A stretch of DNA of 64,000 bases from Strix aluco (taxonomy: Eukaryota; Chordata; Aves; Strigiformes; Strigidae). The DNA lies in the NCBI RefSeq assembly GCF_031877795.1, contig NC_133933.1, positions 22,658,029 through 22,722,028 of the forward strand, read 5' to 3'. Position 1 is the stretch's first letter; each line of letters begins with the position of its first letter. A program made the position numbers and the translations under genes. This document shows positions 26,501 through 39,311 of the stretch, piece after piece. The notes below the pieces were generated by a model. The model did no database searches, was not told the origin of the DNA, and saw only the letters and a list, made by a program, of their open reading frames with translations.

Positions 26501-29500
26501 TTTTTGTTCTCATTATCTGAAGCATTTAACACTATCAGAAACTTACATTTCTTACAGAAGTAAAAATAGGAGAAGGAACAGAAAGCTATGGCATTAATTT
26601 GCTTTTCCTAAGTGTCTGACACGGGTAGGTGGGAGAGAGAAGGGTGTTCAGAACCTTACGTTTTGACTTTGCCCATGAGAGAGATGTGTGCTTGCCTGAC
26701 ATCAGGATACAGTGCTGTTTCCCTCTAGGATTCAGGGATGCTTAGATATGGGATTTTGCTTTGTCCTGCTGTAAACATTTACAAGTGTTTGAAAGAGTAA
26801 GTTTACTGAATTACAACAGACTGCATGCCATAGTTGTTTTTTTAAGACTAATGGCAAAAGTTGCAATAGATGCAGTTGGTGAAATAGAGAGACCCCTGCC
26901 CTACTAGGGGAACACAAAGCAGACTGGCTAGCTCATAGAGGGGTGCTTAACCAAAAAACTGCCTGGTGACTTTCAGCTGTCCTTGTAAACCAACTGAGTA
27001 TCACAATGTCCTGTCCTTGCAACTATTATTCTAAGCACAACTATCTGGTGAGTACAGAGGGAAGAATACAATGTTCAGTACTTTTCAGGGATGGACCTTT
27101 GCTCCAATGTACTGTCAAGAAGGTGGGATGCTCTGAGGAGGTGGTGAGAACTCAGGTGCACCTTACGGACAGGGTGCAGAAACAGCCTCTGTGGCTATGC
27201 TGCTGGTGGCATTTGGCCAGCAGATCTTTTTCCCCTGTCCTACCCATTTTTATTAGGTTTGGTCTGGCCTGGAAGTCCATATGCAGGTATGCTTTAGTTG
27301 AGCAAGTTGCTTAAGCTTCCTTAGGGGAACCTTTTTGCTTTACAGAATAGGGGGAAAGTAAAACCTACCTTAGCTCAGTCAGCACCCACAGATGTACGTG
27401 GTGAAATGCACGCAAAAAAGCCATGAAATCTGTAGTGATTGCTGCACCTTCCCTGCAGAATTAGCACAGTTTAAGGATTTGGGGAAGAGCTTGCTTTTGG
27501 TAATATTAGAGGGTCACTCCTAGTATCACTACACCAACATGATGGATTAGTCATTTCAGCTCAGAAGGGATCGATGGCCTGTTTATTCCATGTCTCCCTG
27601 CTGAGGAGGGATTATCTTAGTGATGTACTCAATAAGCCTCCATTCTTGGGATGAAGTTTCTCAACACGATTTCTTATCGTAGTCAAAAGTACATTAGAGA
27701 GATGAGATTTAGGTCACAAAAGTAGAACACTTTAAAAATGCCAGATTTCCGATGGATTGGGTAGCACATGGCTGTCCTGTCCCTGCATACGTGCAGCCTG
27801 GGGGTGACAGTGGTATGTGATCACAAGAGTCAGGATGGCACCATCAGCACCCTTTTATAAGGTATGCATTGAACTTGTAGTTACAACCTCCATCCCACCA
27901 TTCCCAACTCTGGACTTTTTAATAATTTTGTTTCTAAAGATAATTTGGACATGGATTTCTATGTGCATTTAAGGGGCAAAAGTAAAAGAAACTCAGATTA
28001 AGCATTTGTGATTGCTGGCTTCTTCATGACTGGGATTTGAACTGGGAACCACACTTGGTGCAGTAACCATTACTACATAAGCTCCAAGGCTGACTGCTAC
28101 TTAACCAGGAGCTGGAGGAAGCTTTTCATCAAAGAAGGCTGAGCAGATGTCAGACCTGGGATTTAGAGGTTTTAATTTGATGTAAGGTCTCAGCATGGGA
28201 TAGGGAACTTTTTTCCAGTTTGTATGCTGGTTCTAGTTAGGTTGGGGTGTTGGGGTTTTGTTTTGGTTTTGTTTTGGTTGGGGTTTTTTTTTCCCCTCCT
28301 GATGCCTGTAGTTGGCAACTGTCCTGCCCTGTATATGACTTTGGAGGAAGAGATGGGAAGATGAAAATTACTCTTTATTTCCTACCTAGACTGCTTAACT
28401 GATTCTCTTGCTTCCGGCCTCCTGAGTTGGGAAGGTTTCTACTCCATGTGTGTTCCCTGTCAAGGAGAGAAATGCCTCATGATTCCTGTGCCCTTCTGGG
28501 AAAGGGAGGAGAAGTTAGAGATAGCTTACTGTCTATCTCACCCTACTTCATTTGGTCTATCAAGCTGCAGGTAAGCTCAGGGCTTCTGGAAACTTTGGCG
28601 GCATGTCAAAACAAACCTGAGGCACAGGAAAACAACAGCTTTTAACATTCAGTCCAGTGCAGATTTAGGACAAAAAATTCCAATGTTTGTATGAAACCAA
28701 GAATAAACACGAAAGCTATTTCCCCCATAAAACTCATTTCCGCAGCATTGGTATTTTTATGTCAACAGACTGAAGGAGAAGCTGGTGGAAGTCTGCCACA
28801 GGGAGGGAGGGGAAGGCAAAGGCAGAGAAAGAGGCTCTGCCAGAGGTTTTGCTGGCAGTGTTGATGCTTAGATATCGGCTCCAGGTGCCTTGGGGAAGGT
28901 GATACTCATCACTGGCTCCTTTACCTGTCTCCTTCTTTTCTACCCCTTCTCTCCCCATTTTCTGCAGCCCTGTTGTGCTTTGTTCCTCCTTGTGCAGTCT
29001 GTGCTTTTGCTTCTTGTCCTCTTCCCACACTGCCATTCGTTCCTCTCTCTCCTTCCTGCCCTGCTCCTTGCATCCCTGCTGAGTTTTCAGCAGGTGACCT
29101 TGCTCCTCGAGGCCAGCTTGGCATCAGAGGCTGCAGTTCTCTGGTGCTGGGCTCAGCTCTTCACTGCAGGCTCCTCTTCACCCCTGCCCTGTGACAGCAA
29201 TTCTGGTGGCATGGCCGTATGGTGAACTGGTGCAGGGAGACAGAAAGGCTGTTGCTGGGCTGATTCACGCAAATGGCACACGCAGCCATGTGGGCAGGCT
29301 GCTGGGGGTGATGCAAAGAGCAGCCAAGGCTTGCTTGCACTGGCACTACCTCTGAAATCAGGCTTTTATCCCTGTCCCTTCTGTGCTGCCAGGGAGGCAT
29401 GAAGAACACAGACACAGGTGGAGTGATCTTGCTATTCTCAGTTCCTCCCCTGGTAGCACAGGTGCTCAGGAGAGACAGCTATGGAGAAGGCTCTGCTCAT

Positions 29501-32500
29501 CTCTAAGGAACTGAGCTGGAACACTAACACGTCCCTCTGCAAACATGCAGCCAACAGTTGCCTCTCACAACAGGGGCAAATGGCATGCGCTGGTGTGACA
29601 ACCCTACCAAATTTCAAGGCCCAGCTCCAAAGTATTGTGTCACAAAATTTTTTTAACAAAGTAATTGGACACTTTGTTTTAAACTGGCAAAATTATATAC
29701 ATCCCCTGAGCCTTGTTTTCAGAATGCCTAACCATTTCTAGATGAACTATTTTAGAACATAATAACCTATCCTGAAGCAGACCTCCAGCATGGAAAACTT
29801 TAACCCAACTGTTTAATGCTTGGTAAGTAAAATTATAACCAGCTGAAAACAGAGCTGTGTGTTGGAAAGTGCCAAGCTGCCTTAATTTAGGAGTCACTTT
29901 TTGCACAGACACTTCAGTTTGCCAGAAAAGAAAGGAGAGCCCAGCTGCCAACAAGTGCATCAGTTTGGACGGAGGAATGGAAAACTACATTTTTGCCTTT
30001 CATTTACTGTGCTTTGATATCTCTTTTCAGGATGCATACATACATCTGTTTTTTCTTGTCTTAAATGGGTAGTTGTATAAAATCTAGCAGAGGCACATGT
30101 TTTTGTCCCTATTTTAACTCTGCAAAATTAAGTGTTTACAGCATTGCCTTAGAAATGGCTTAGTTCAGTGACCTTTTCCAGCACTGACTAGCTGCCAAAT
30201 AATCAGTGTTTAAAAGACTCTAGACCTGATTCTTCTCTCCTTTACACTGTTTTTTCTTTTGTCATCAGCTGACTTCATTGGAGCTACTAATTCCCTGCAG
30301 GAATGGTCTGAGTAGAGATATCTATATATATTCTGTATATACACAGAGTATGTATACATAGAGAGCAATTATATAGACTAAAAATGTAATCATAGTAACT
30401 GGTGAGTTTCAGTTTTACTTGACATTGTGCACACATGCTGAGATTGCTAGTCTCCTACTTGTAAGCACCTTCTCCCTAAAGAATATCTCTGCAGGTGTTC
30501 TTTAGAGTTTTTTGTGACTTTGCTCTTAGCTGTAAATTTTCCCATCTCCACCTACATCAGTTAGAGGACCATACTGAAATACTTGTTATAAGAACACTAA
30601 ACCATTTCTTTTCTTTGTCTTTTTGTAGGCAGTACAAAATACGATCCTGGTTTGAGGTCCAAGAAGTGGCAGCTCAGGTGAAATGTATGCTCTAACTGCT
30701 CACAATTTAGGCTTTACATTGTAGCATTAGGTGGAAGTGGTGTCCTTCCCTACTATCAAGCTTAGTAACAGATGTGATCAGTTTTCGAATGACAGTAGCA
30801 AATCATCACATTTTTCCACGCTGTATGCCACATGCTGCGCATGTTTATATTTGACAAGTGAGAATGATATTACCCAGCGTTTTTATATAAGGTTTTAACC
30901 CGAAGACTTCAAAGCCTCGCACAAAAAAAGCTGAGAATGACTACTCATTTTTGCGTATGGATGCTCAGAGGCTTTGGATGATTCACCCGGAGTCCATACT
31001 ACAGTTCTGAGGTCTTACAGCTTGTGACTCTGAGAGTGCGTTCACCCTGAGTAAAAATCTTTATCCATCAATGCTGGATTGGTGGCCTGTGGTGGCAGGG
31101 AAGTGCTGCTTGGTGAGAGGGTAACAGTCAGTAAGGTTATGTTATCCCAAATATTAACTCAGTTGTGTTTATGGCAAGGCTTAGACTGGTGCTGAATTAA
31201 AATGACAGCAAGCAATGAAATTATGTCATTTTCAGTCACCTTTCAGAGTGATTCCTTTTAAATCCTCTTAGATAAACAAATTTGGTGATCTGCCATTTTC
31301 ATTTCTTCCCTGCCTTCGCTCCTCTCTTTTGTCTCCATCTGTTCATCACAAGCTGAGCGCTTCTCATTGTGACATCCTGCCAAACTGCCATCCTTTCTTG
31401 GGGACGTTTGCTCCCTGTTCTTCCCACCTACTCTGACCTCCACCAGGCTCCACCCTAGTCCAATCCCATCGTATTCTTTATTCTGTTGGCCTTGGCAGCT
31501 CTCTGCATCCTCTTTCTACTTCACCAAATCTGTGTGGTTTCTTACTAAATCAAGTGGTGTTCAGAGCTCTTACTGACTCCTTTTTTTCTAGGTCGCAGGT
31601 CAGATTGGTGTGAAATGTGCCAGAGACTCGTACAAGGGTCCTCAATAGGCATTCTACCTCTGTTTTGAAACTGAGCCTGGAGGTCTTTAAGATTAATGTA
31701 GGATCATTTCCATTGCTCCCTCAACAAATGCAGTACATCTGACTAGGCTGCTACCTCTGTGCTTTGAGTCTATCTGATTACCATCCCCAGCTTACCTTTT
31801 ATAAAATCCCAAGCTGCCCTGGCTGCAGCTGGTGAGGTGTGATAGAGGTGACAAAATTAATTTACAGGAGGGGAAGCAAGTAGTGACAGGGACCCTTGCA
31901 TAGAGATACCATTATTTTCCTCCCTCAGCCTAAGAAACAATAGAAAAAGAAAATACTGCAGCTGGGCACTGCAGTATGTATCCATAGATGGTGGATTGCC
32001 TTGCATACTCCCTGCGATACTTCTTTTATAAAGGGGCATTTTGTGCTCCTCTGATATTTGATGTGGCCAGATCCCAGAGGGGAATGCCAGCCACTGTCAA
32101 ATGTGTACTACATATGTTGCTTCATTTCCATGTCCATGTGGGATAAATCCAGCTTCTCTGCAAAGCACCAGCATTCCACACATCAGCTCTAATTTAAAGA
32201 TTTCTGTTGTTAAGAAAATGCTGTTGCACTCCCTTCCAACACCATCTGTGAGCTGACCCTTATGGGGTGGTCTGAATCCAGCTCAGTGCCAACTCACCTC
32301 CTGGGGGCCTCTGCATCTCACTCCCCCTTCTTTAGCTTGTGCCCATTGTAATAATGTTTGCATTTGAAAAAATGTTAATGGCTGGGTATATACCACATGC
32401 CATCCACTTTCAACCCTGTATTTTAACGAAGAGCTCTTTTCTGACAGCACAAGGGACTCTGTGGAAGTTCCAAGATGTAGAAATATTGGGGAGTGAAACC

Positions 32501-35500
32501 CGAAGCAAAATTTGGCAGCTTGCAAATTATTTATTACCTGGGACTTCACTGAATCACTGCAGCCTAGAGATGTGGTCCTGCCTGCTTTCTTTTTTTCCTG
32601 GCAGGTCTCCCTGCCTAACTTTTAGCTGAGGGGTGGGCACCCTGCCCTTACTGGGGAGGACCTTTCTCTGATAGGTGTACCGGGGCCTCAAGACACACAT
32701 ATGTCCTTGAAAGCTTTTTTCCTGGAAAATCTCATTTTATTTTCCTGGTTGGTCAAAGCTGCTAATGAAGATGATTTGATTTGTCCTCACAGAATAACTT
32801 CAGACCTCCTTCCCAAGAAGGCTGCAGTTGTAATTTGTGATTAAAGTATTCCAGTATTCCTGGCTGAACCAGAGGTCTATGGGATTGCAGAGGGATGAGA
32901 GTTTGTGACTGACTTGAAGGATATATAATATCTGACCATAATCTTTGGGGCAAAATACACCTGTGTGACTTCATGTTCTCAGGCCAGATTCCAAGTTCAT
33001 ATTTGTTTCCTTCCAAAATAAAACTCAGCTCACGTTCTTCCCAAAGCTATGCTTCAGTACTGTTTATTGCAACACCAAGCTTTGGGACAGACATTGTTAG
33101 TCTCATGTTGGTTGAAGAAGTATTTATAAGAAATCTAAAGCAACTTTATTTCCCCAGGGTTCCACACTGAGGGTGTCAGATTCAGAGCTTTCCAAGGCAG
33201 CTGCTGCCCTAAAATAGACCAAGAGAATTCCTATTGTTCAGGTGACATAATGAGGCTGAGATGCAAATGCAGAGGGAAGCAGTAGCTGGTATGTTTTGAC
33301 TGATTCTTTTTTTCCTGATGTCTTTTTTTTTTTTTTAATAATATGTTTTATGTGGGAGAATAGGGGAAGATCAGGGGCCACCTTCTGGCTGGAGAAGTTG
33401 GGATGCACAGCCTGCACAGAGGGTGAACGTGATTTAACGTCTACATCTGACAGGAACCAATTTAGACATTTTCTCTCTCTCTGCAGAGGGCTGCACTGCA
33501 GCATTACACGTCGGTGCCTGATTAGTTCCCTGCTCCTCCTTTGAGAAGGAGGAGGGGAGAAGAGGAAGTTAATAGCTGGTGGCCAGTGCATTCACTGTAG
33601 ATGTATAAGCACTGAATTGAAGTCCTTGCCCCAGAAAGTGTGGGTAGGTTCTGATATAAAACCAGGTCCCTTTGCAGACCATAAGCACTGCACTGTGTGG
33701 AGGGGGAGCAGTTACAAGCATCGCCCCAACCAGAAATTCTGCTGAGGACCTTGGTGACACATCTTGGCCGAGCTTCATTGAACCCAGCATGTCCTCCCAG
33801 GCTGAGTGAATCAGCCTTTATCAGCACTGGGCTAAATTTTGTTGTTGAAAATTCTACTTGCATCAAGTGTAGTTAGAAGGAGGGCAGCTGGTACGGCGCT
33901 GGAAATGAAGAGGTCTTGGGTCTCTGCCCCGTTCTGCCACCAGCCTCCTCCTATAACCCCTTTCCTAGGAGGTCATTTCACTTTTTCCTTCAAGTTACCC
34001 CCATCCTGTGTGAAATAAGAGGGCTACAAAAAGCCCCAGAAGTTGTCTGTCAAAAGTATTATTTTGTCAACTAAAGAATCCATGGCAGCATAAAGCTACA
34101 ACACAGTTCCCATCACAAGACTAACTTGAGTCAGTTACTGCCTTTGAAACATCTGTGGTGTGGGCTATAAGTAGACTTTTCTACCAGAATTGAAGTACAT
34201 TGAAGGAGTCACAAAAAATGTCCCAAAATAAGGGAGGGGGGGGAAGAGGGAATATCAGATAAGAGACGGGGGAAACAAGACAGTGCAACAACAGTTATGA
34301 AATGCCTCAACAGTTTCCTTGCTTTTGTTGTTGCTATTGTTTTTCCAGCCAGACTGGATTCGTTGCATTGTGATATAGTGAACAGAACCACTGTTGAGAC
34401 TCATGTTGTTAAGTTTCTTAATACTAACAACATTCCTGAAAGGAATTACCTACAGCTGGGTGTTTATACCACTGCTTGCTTCTGCAGGGACTAGAAAGCT
34501 GTAGGAGTCTTACCTGAGGGCTTCATCCAGATGTGTACCAGTTCCTATCTTGCCTTTATCCTATGTTACTCTAACTTCTATCCTTCCTGCTTTCCTCCCT
34601 GTTCTAGGAATGCATCTTTCGAGAGATTGGAAACGTGGGTAATATCACCAGCTGATATTTAACCTGGAAAAATGCAAATATATGTCCGGGGGGGGGAAGT
34701 TGCTCCTCTATGAGAGAGATTTGAAATATCTGAAATAGATGAGATGTAGTGAGGAATATTTTGGATGTGACTTTGTAATGTAGCTAGCAAAACAGGCCAG
34801 TTTGGGACGTGCCTGTATGAAGGCAGCATGCCCTTGGACACATCACACTTGCTTGGACCTGTAAACCGCACAAAGGATTTTTATTAAAGAAACACATTTC
34901 TACAATGCTTTTCACTTGATTATCTCAGAGTGCTTTAGTAAGCTCAGAAGATGCAGGGGAACAATTAAGGCAGAACAATCTTTTCTTACTCCCTTTTTAT
35001 TCAGACTTCAAAAAGAAAAGAACAAGATGAAGACAAAGACTAAGGCTCGTGCCCAATGTTTTTCTCTATCATTTTTGCCAAAGAAAAGAAGAAAGGAAAC
35101 AAACGCCACTGCATGTAAATAAACCTTTTTTTTCTTGCCTACTTCTAGACACACTTTCATTAGTTCACTGTAATTAGGCGGAAGGTACTGAAATGATTTA
35201 CATGTCAGATCAAACAGACAATATTGTAATTGTTCCATTCTTTTAATAGATACTTTGACTCCCAAAAGCTTTGAATCAAAGCCTTTATTTCAAATGCATG
35301 CATGCTTCAGGAAATTTCAGAAGTAATTGCCAGTTTCATGGTTTGTACCTGATACTACATTGAGCTAAAGCCAGGATTTGAAAGTTTGGAAAATATGGCT
35401 CCAGATTTTTTAGTTAAAGGCCATCTGAGATAAGGAGCAAGAAGAAAGGAAGAGTGTTAATGTTTTGTGGGTCAGGTGTGCAGGGGTGTGTGATATACTT

Positions 35501-37421
35501 GGTGCTTTTAAGATATGCCAGAAAGTCTAATCCCAGGGCAAGAAAGGCAACCCAGCAAGCAGAGGAATTTGGATGATAAAAGAAAGTATCAACACAAATG
35601 ATGACTGCTGTAGTTAGGGTGTGCACTAAGAGGAGTTTCAAGAAATAAAGGCTCCGCAGTGTTGTTAGGAGATGGTTGTCTGAGGGATGGACCTACAAAC
35701 AAAGTATGCTCGAGAAAGGAGACAGGTTTATGTGCAGCCTTGAAGGAGGATGGGAATCACTGCGGCTCCTGTACACATTTACTGGTGCTGTGGCTGTGCT
35801 GGGATTGCTGAGCTCATCCTGGCTAGCGCCCATGCAGCTGTGCACAGGAGGTGCTGCTGTTTCGGTGCTCGACATGGTGAATCGAGGGCCAAGTTTGCAG
35901 GGGTGCAGCAAGCATCTTCTGCTCTCAGAAGCAAGTGAGAAGTATGGGTACTTGCTTGCTCTGAAAATCAGGTTTTGCTGTTCTCAGACTAGTCATTTTG
36001 GTAAATACTGACCTTGCTAGTTTTGGTGCCTTGCCCTGGTACAGAAGTGTTTGGAGATGTTACTGTGAAAGGGATAATTTTTTCTTGTTTTTGTAATGTT
36101 TTATATTAAAATCTCCTCTGTTCCTCCCTTCTCCCAAACCATAGTCTCCTGTCTCCATAAGGACTGTACCTGGCCTTGGCTGGTGAGTCACCTCTCCATT
36201 CACCCCCGGGATGTTAACCTGTGATGAAAATTCACTGATGCGGAGCTAATAAAAATTGTGAATGAGAAAGTGTGTAAAAGTCATTTGCCTCGGTAAAGCG
36301 AATCTTTTCAAATCCCTTTCTTGGCAGACAGAATAGGAACAGTCTCTGAGCGTGGTTGGTAGGGGGTGGTTCACGGTGCTGTGCTGGCTGCACCATGCTA
36401 TGCTCCGGACCCTGGCGTGACTCTCCCGAGGGCTGGTGGCTCCAGCAGCAGGGACTGAGTTTGTTCACAGTGGGAAGTCAGGAATTTTGTTAGAAGGTAT
36501 TTATGCACGCAGGTATCGGATATGTGATGCAGCAGCTGAGTCTCACAGTGTGAAGCCTGCATCATCCATTGTCTTGATGAAACAAGCCTGGGGTGGAAGA
36601 ACCACTCGCCCACCATCACAGCTGATAGGAGCTCTCTGTTCCTGTGTAATGGGCAGTCTCCCTGTGTGTAATGAATAACTTTGGAGGACTGTGGAAGTAG
36701 AAATGCTAAGGTATAAGTAGGCCTCTTGATTGAACCTTCACCCTGTCTCCTGAAACTGTAATTGCTGTGTAACCTTCTTAATAAACCAGTCCCCATGCTG
36801 AAGAAAGCAGAATCCAGACTGGTTGTAAATGGTCCTTTAGCCTTGTGTAACAGATGTGTGCAACTCACACCCCGTTATCTATCTTTTGCGTAGCATCTCT
36901 GAGACAATATAAACCCCCTATCCACTCTGCAAGCATGGCATTCACATCAGCAGAGCCTGTTTCTCTGCTGTTCAGTCTTCTTTCCTGTAGCTATCGTAAA
37001 CAAATGGCTGCTTTTCTGACCTGACCCGGTTATTCCACGACGGGATGGAGGAGCCAGCAGCTTGCACTGTGGTTTGAACAACATTGTCTGCATCTTAAAA
37101 CACCTCTGTAGCAGTGCTGTTGGAGTCAGAGATGGGGCTTGTGCCTACTGTTTTCAAGTACCTGTGAGGCTGTGCTTTGGAAATCGGGCATTTCACTGAT
37201 TTACATGTACTGTGAGGAGAAGGCTCATTTAATCATATGTTGAGGGAGTGGCAGCACTGCAGGGAAAGGCTGAGGAGGCCTGAGCTGGGTGCTGTAGCCT
37301 GGAAAGACAAAGAAGGGTGGCACTTGACCAAACCCAGTTTTCTGAGGTTACCACTGGATACTCATCTTTCTCTCCATCATTATTCCAGCTTAGCAAATAC
37401 TGCCCTCACAGAAGTCTGGGT
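23564..37421. other. Intergenic DNA, no gene recognised
   Basis: About 14 kb of mixed AT-rich sequence with only short unrelated open frames on both strands. It contains a G/T-rich low-complexity stretch near 28230-28295 and a worn repeat at 34902-34945. A stretch at about 36770-36920 carries an AATAAA (36779-36784) and a TATA-like ATATAAACCCCC (near 36907), which could be LTR debris, but no boundaries could be found. No exon, RNA gene or CpG island is supported. Confidence 0.55.
34902..34945. repeat. L3/MIR3-like ancient repeat relic
   Basis: The blocks GCTTTTCACTTGATTATC, TCAGAGTGCTTTAGTAA follow the order of the old vertebrate motif TTTCATCTGAGGATCTCAAA with GTGCTTTACAAA. The match is short and degenerate. 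A second example is at 45876-45930. Confidence 0.45.
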
Positions 37422-38462
37422 TGCTTTACCACAACTTGTGCCATTTATGTTGGCTAAAGAAACACAGCTAGTATGAGAAGTCATACAATTTATTGTTAGT
37501 CTACTTAAAGCTTTACCAGTGTGCTCAAAGAGTCTTCATCAATCCACTTACAACGACGCTAACAATGATAAACGATATTATCTAGAATATTCGAGTGAAA
37601 GGGAATAAAAGAAAAAAAACCTTAATATACCAGTGTCAAAACTAATACACACAAAACGCTTTAGCTGCTGCAGCTTTCCCCAGGCTATGCTCACCCCTCC
37701 ACTGCCTGGGCACCAGATTCAGAGGTGTTGGCTGTCCCCCAGCAGAAGGGGGAGGGCTGTGGATGTTATGTACCCACCAAGTCCTTTGGTTCCTCCATCT
37801 GCCTCTCCAGGGTGGTGGTGGTGGGGATTCTGCCTCCTCCTCTGCTACAGTCCACCTGGGGCTGTTTCCACCCCGTTTCTAGGGCTCATCCCACCGTGCT
37901 CCCCAGAGCTGGGTACATCCACACTGACCCTCCAGGCAGAGCTGTGTGCACCTTGCAGACCTGCTCTCACCCTCCTTGCTGCCCACGAGCGGTGCTTCCC
38001 AGCCTCAACGTCATGCTGCTCCACTGATGCAGCAGATGCCCATGGGGGAGTAGTTCATAGTGCTGAGGCCGCCAGTATCGCCCGGTGCCGGAGGTTTCAA
38101 GGCCCCGCTGCCCTCCTCTGCCTGCACCCCCACGCTCCGTTTTTCCCCCCGGCTCAGGGAGCAATTGCTGTGCCTGCAGCTGCTCCTGCTGCGCCGCAGA
38201 AATACAGCCAAGCCGTGCTGCTGGAGGCCTTTCGGCACCCCTTGCAAAGGCAAAGCAAAACCTGAGTGCAGGTGGGTGAGGGCCCCGGGTCCCTGGATGT
38301 CTGCTGTTACAGCTACAGAGCTCACGTGAAGCTCCCTGCATGGCAAGTCCCAACCAAAGCAAGGTTCACAGACCTCTGTATTAGGTCTTGCAGGATTAGT
38401 ACACAGCCCGTGGCCTGTTCCTGCCAGTGTCCAGACCATATTGCATGAGCTGTAGGCATACA
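37422..38462 (-). repeat. 3' LTR of the minus-strand element
   Basis: It is 1041 bp with TG and CA ends. The part from 37798 to 38459 is almost identical to 43669-44330 in the other LTR. The part from 37422 to 37797 aligns with 43320-43668 but with many mismatches and indels. On the minus strand a poly(A) signal AATAAA lies at 37489-37494. The purine tract abuts the high-coordinate end. Confidence 0.75.
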
Positions 38463-38760
38463 GACCCCTTTCTGACAATCCATGGACCTGAGCTGCCACA
38501 CACGAGTCTAGCAAGGGTGTTGCAAACCCCCCTGTGTCTCAAGGCTCCTCGCCAGGACCAAGCAATCCATCTTGGAGGCATTTGCTTTTCCCTATCTGGT
38601 CTTGCCTCGTGTGGGTGGCCTGTAGGTCTTGATTTTGGTGCGTAGCTGCTACTTGGTTTACTTAGTATTTGATTTTATAGCCGGGATAATTTGCACAATT
38701 AACCAAACTCTTACAATACCCAGGATTACACTTCTACACTGTACCGCCTAGTTAAAAATT

Positions 38761-39311
38761 TCAGTAGCTGATGGGAGTCCCACCGAGGAGGGATTTACAC
38801 CAAGAATGATGGTCGGCACCTTTTGCTGCGGTTGTAGTAAGAGCAACTTGCTCATTCTTGTCACATACTGCAAACCTTGCTTTGATGGCTTGTTTTACTG
38901 CCGGTGGGACTACAAATGTTATCTGCAATAACTGCTCAAAACCTAAACCAAATGTTACTAGGCTTTGTTTAGTACACAGTTTAAAAGTTTCTAGTAATTT
39001 TAGTGTCCCTTCTAAAAGCATTGTATGATTAAAATCATACATTTAAATTAAAGTTACATTACATGCACATGCATTATCAGACAACTCAGACACGCAGAGG
39101 TGATTTCTGGATGCTGGGTATACACACAAACACAGCTGGATCCCACATAAGTGATTACAGACCCACTAGAAACCAAAGGATACATTTCATATTCACATCT
39201 GGCTAAACTCTGTTCTGAACTGATTGAAAACTGATATCTTTCTGTATACAATTTGCATGTGTAAGTGCCTCCTGCTTGCTGGTGTCCTTCTAGAGAGGCA
39301 GCTGGGAGCAC
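38761..39311 (-). pseudogene. env-like remnants in two frames
   Basis: Two adjacent minus-strand frames (39311-39054, then 39042-38761) lie just upstream of the 3' LTR, where env belongs. The first is rich in Cys, Tyr and Ser. The second opens with an Asn-His-Thr glycosylation sequon and continues with a Leu-rich helix-like segment. About 0.4 kb upstream, at 39760-39800, the minus strand has a short Leu/Ile/Val-rich run that could be a signal peptide relic. The pieces are in different frames and interrupted by stops, so no functional product is expected. The assignment rests on position and composition, not on a diagnostic motif; no fusion peptide or transmembrane domain was identified. Confidence 0.35.

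Noticed and set aside
27006-27314. 102-codon plus-strand frame rich in Cys
   Set aside because: No family resemblance, no promoter or splice context, and the length is within chance expectation for this much sequence.
36700-37050. Possible solo LTR with AATAAA at 36779 and a TATA-like ATATAAACCCCC near 36907
   Set aside because: The poly(A) signal comes before the TATA-like box on the plus strand, no TG/CA ends or target duplication were found, and there is no second copy in the window.
37633-38265. 210-codon plus-strand frame and its 187-codon copy at 43573-44136
   Set aside because: Both lie inside the LTRs and are copies of the same GC-rich block, antisense to the element. They are open only because the block lacks stops, which is also true of its other frames.
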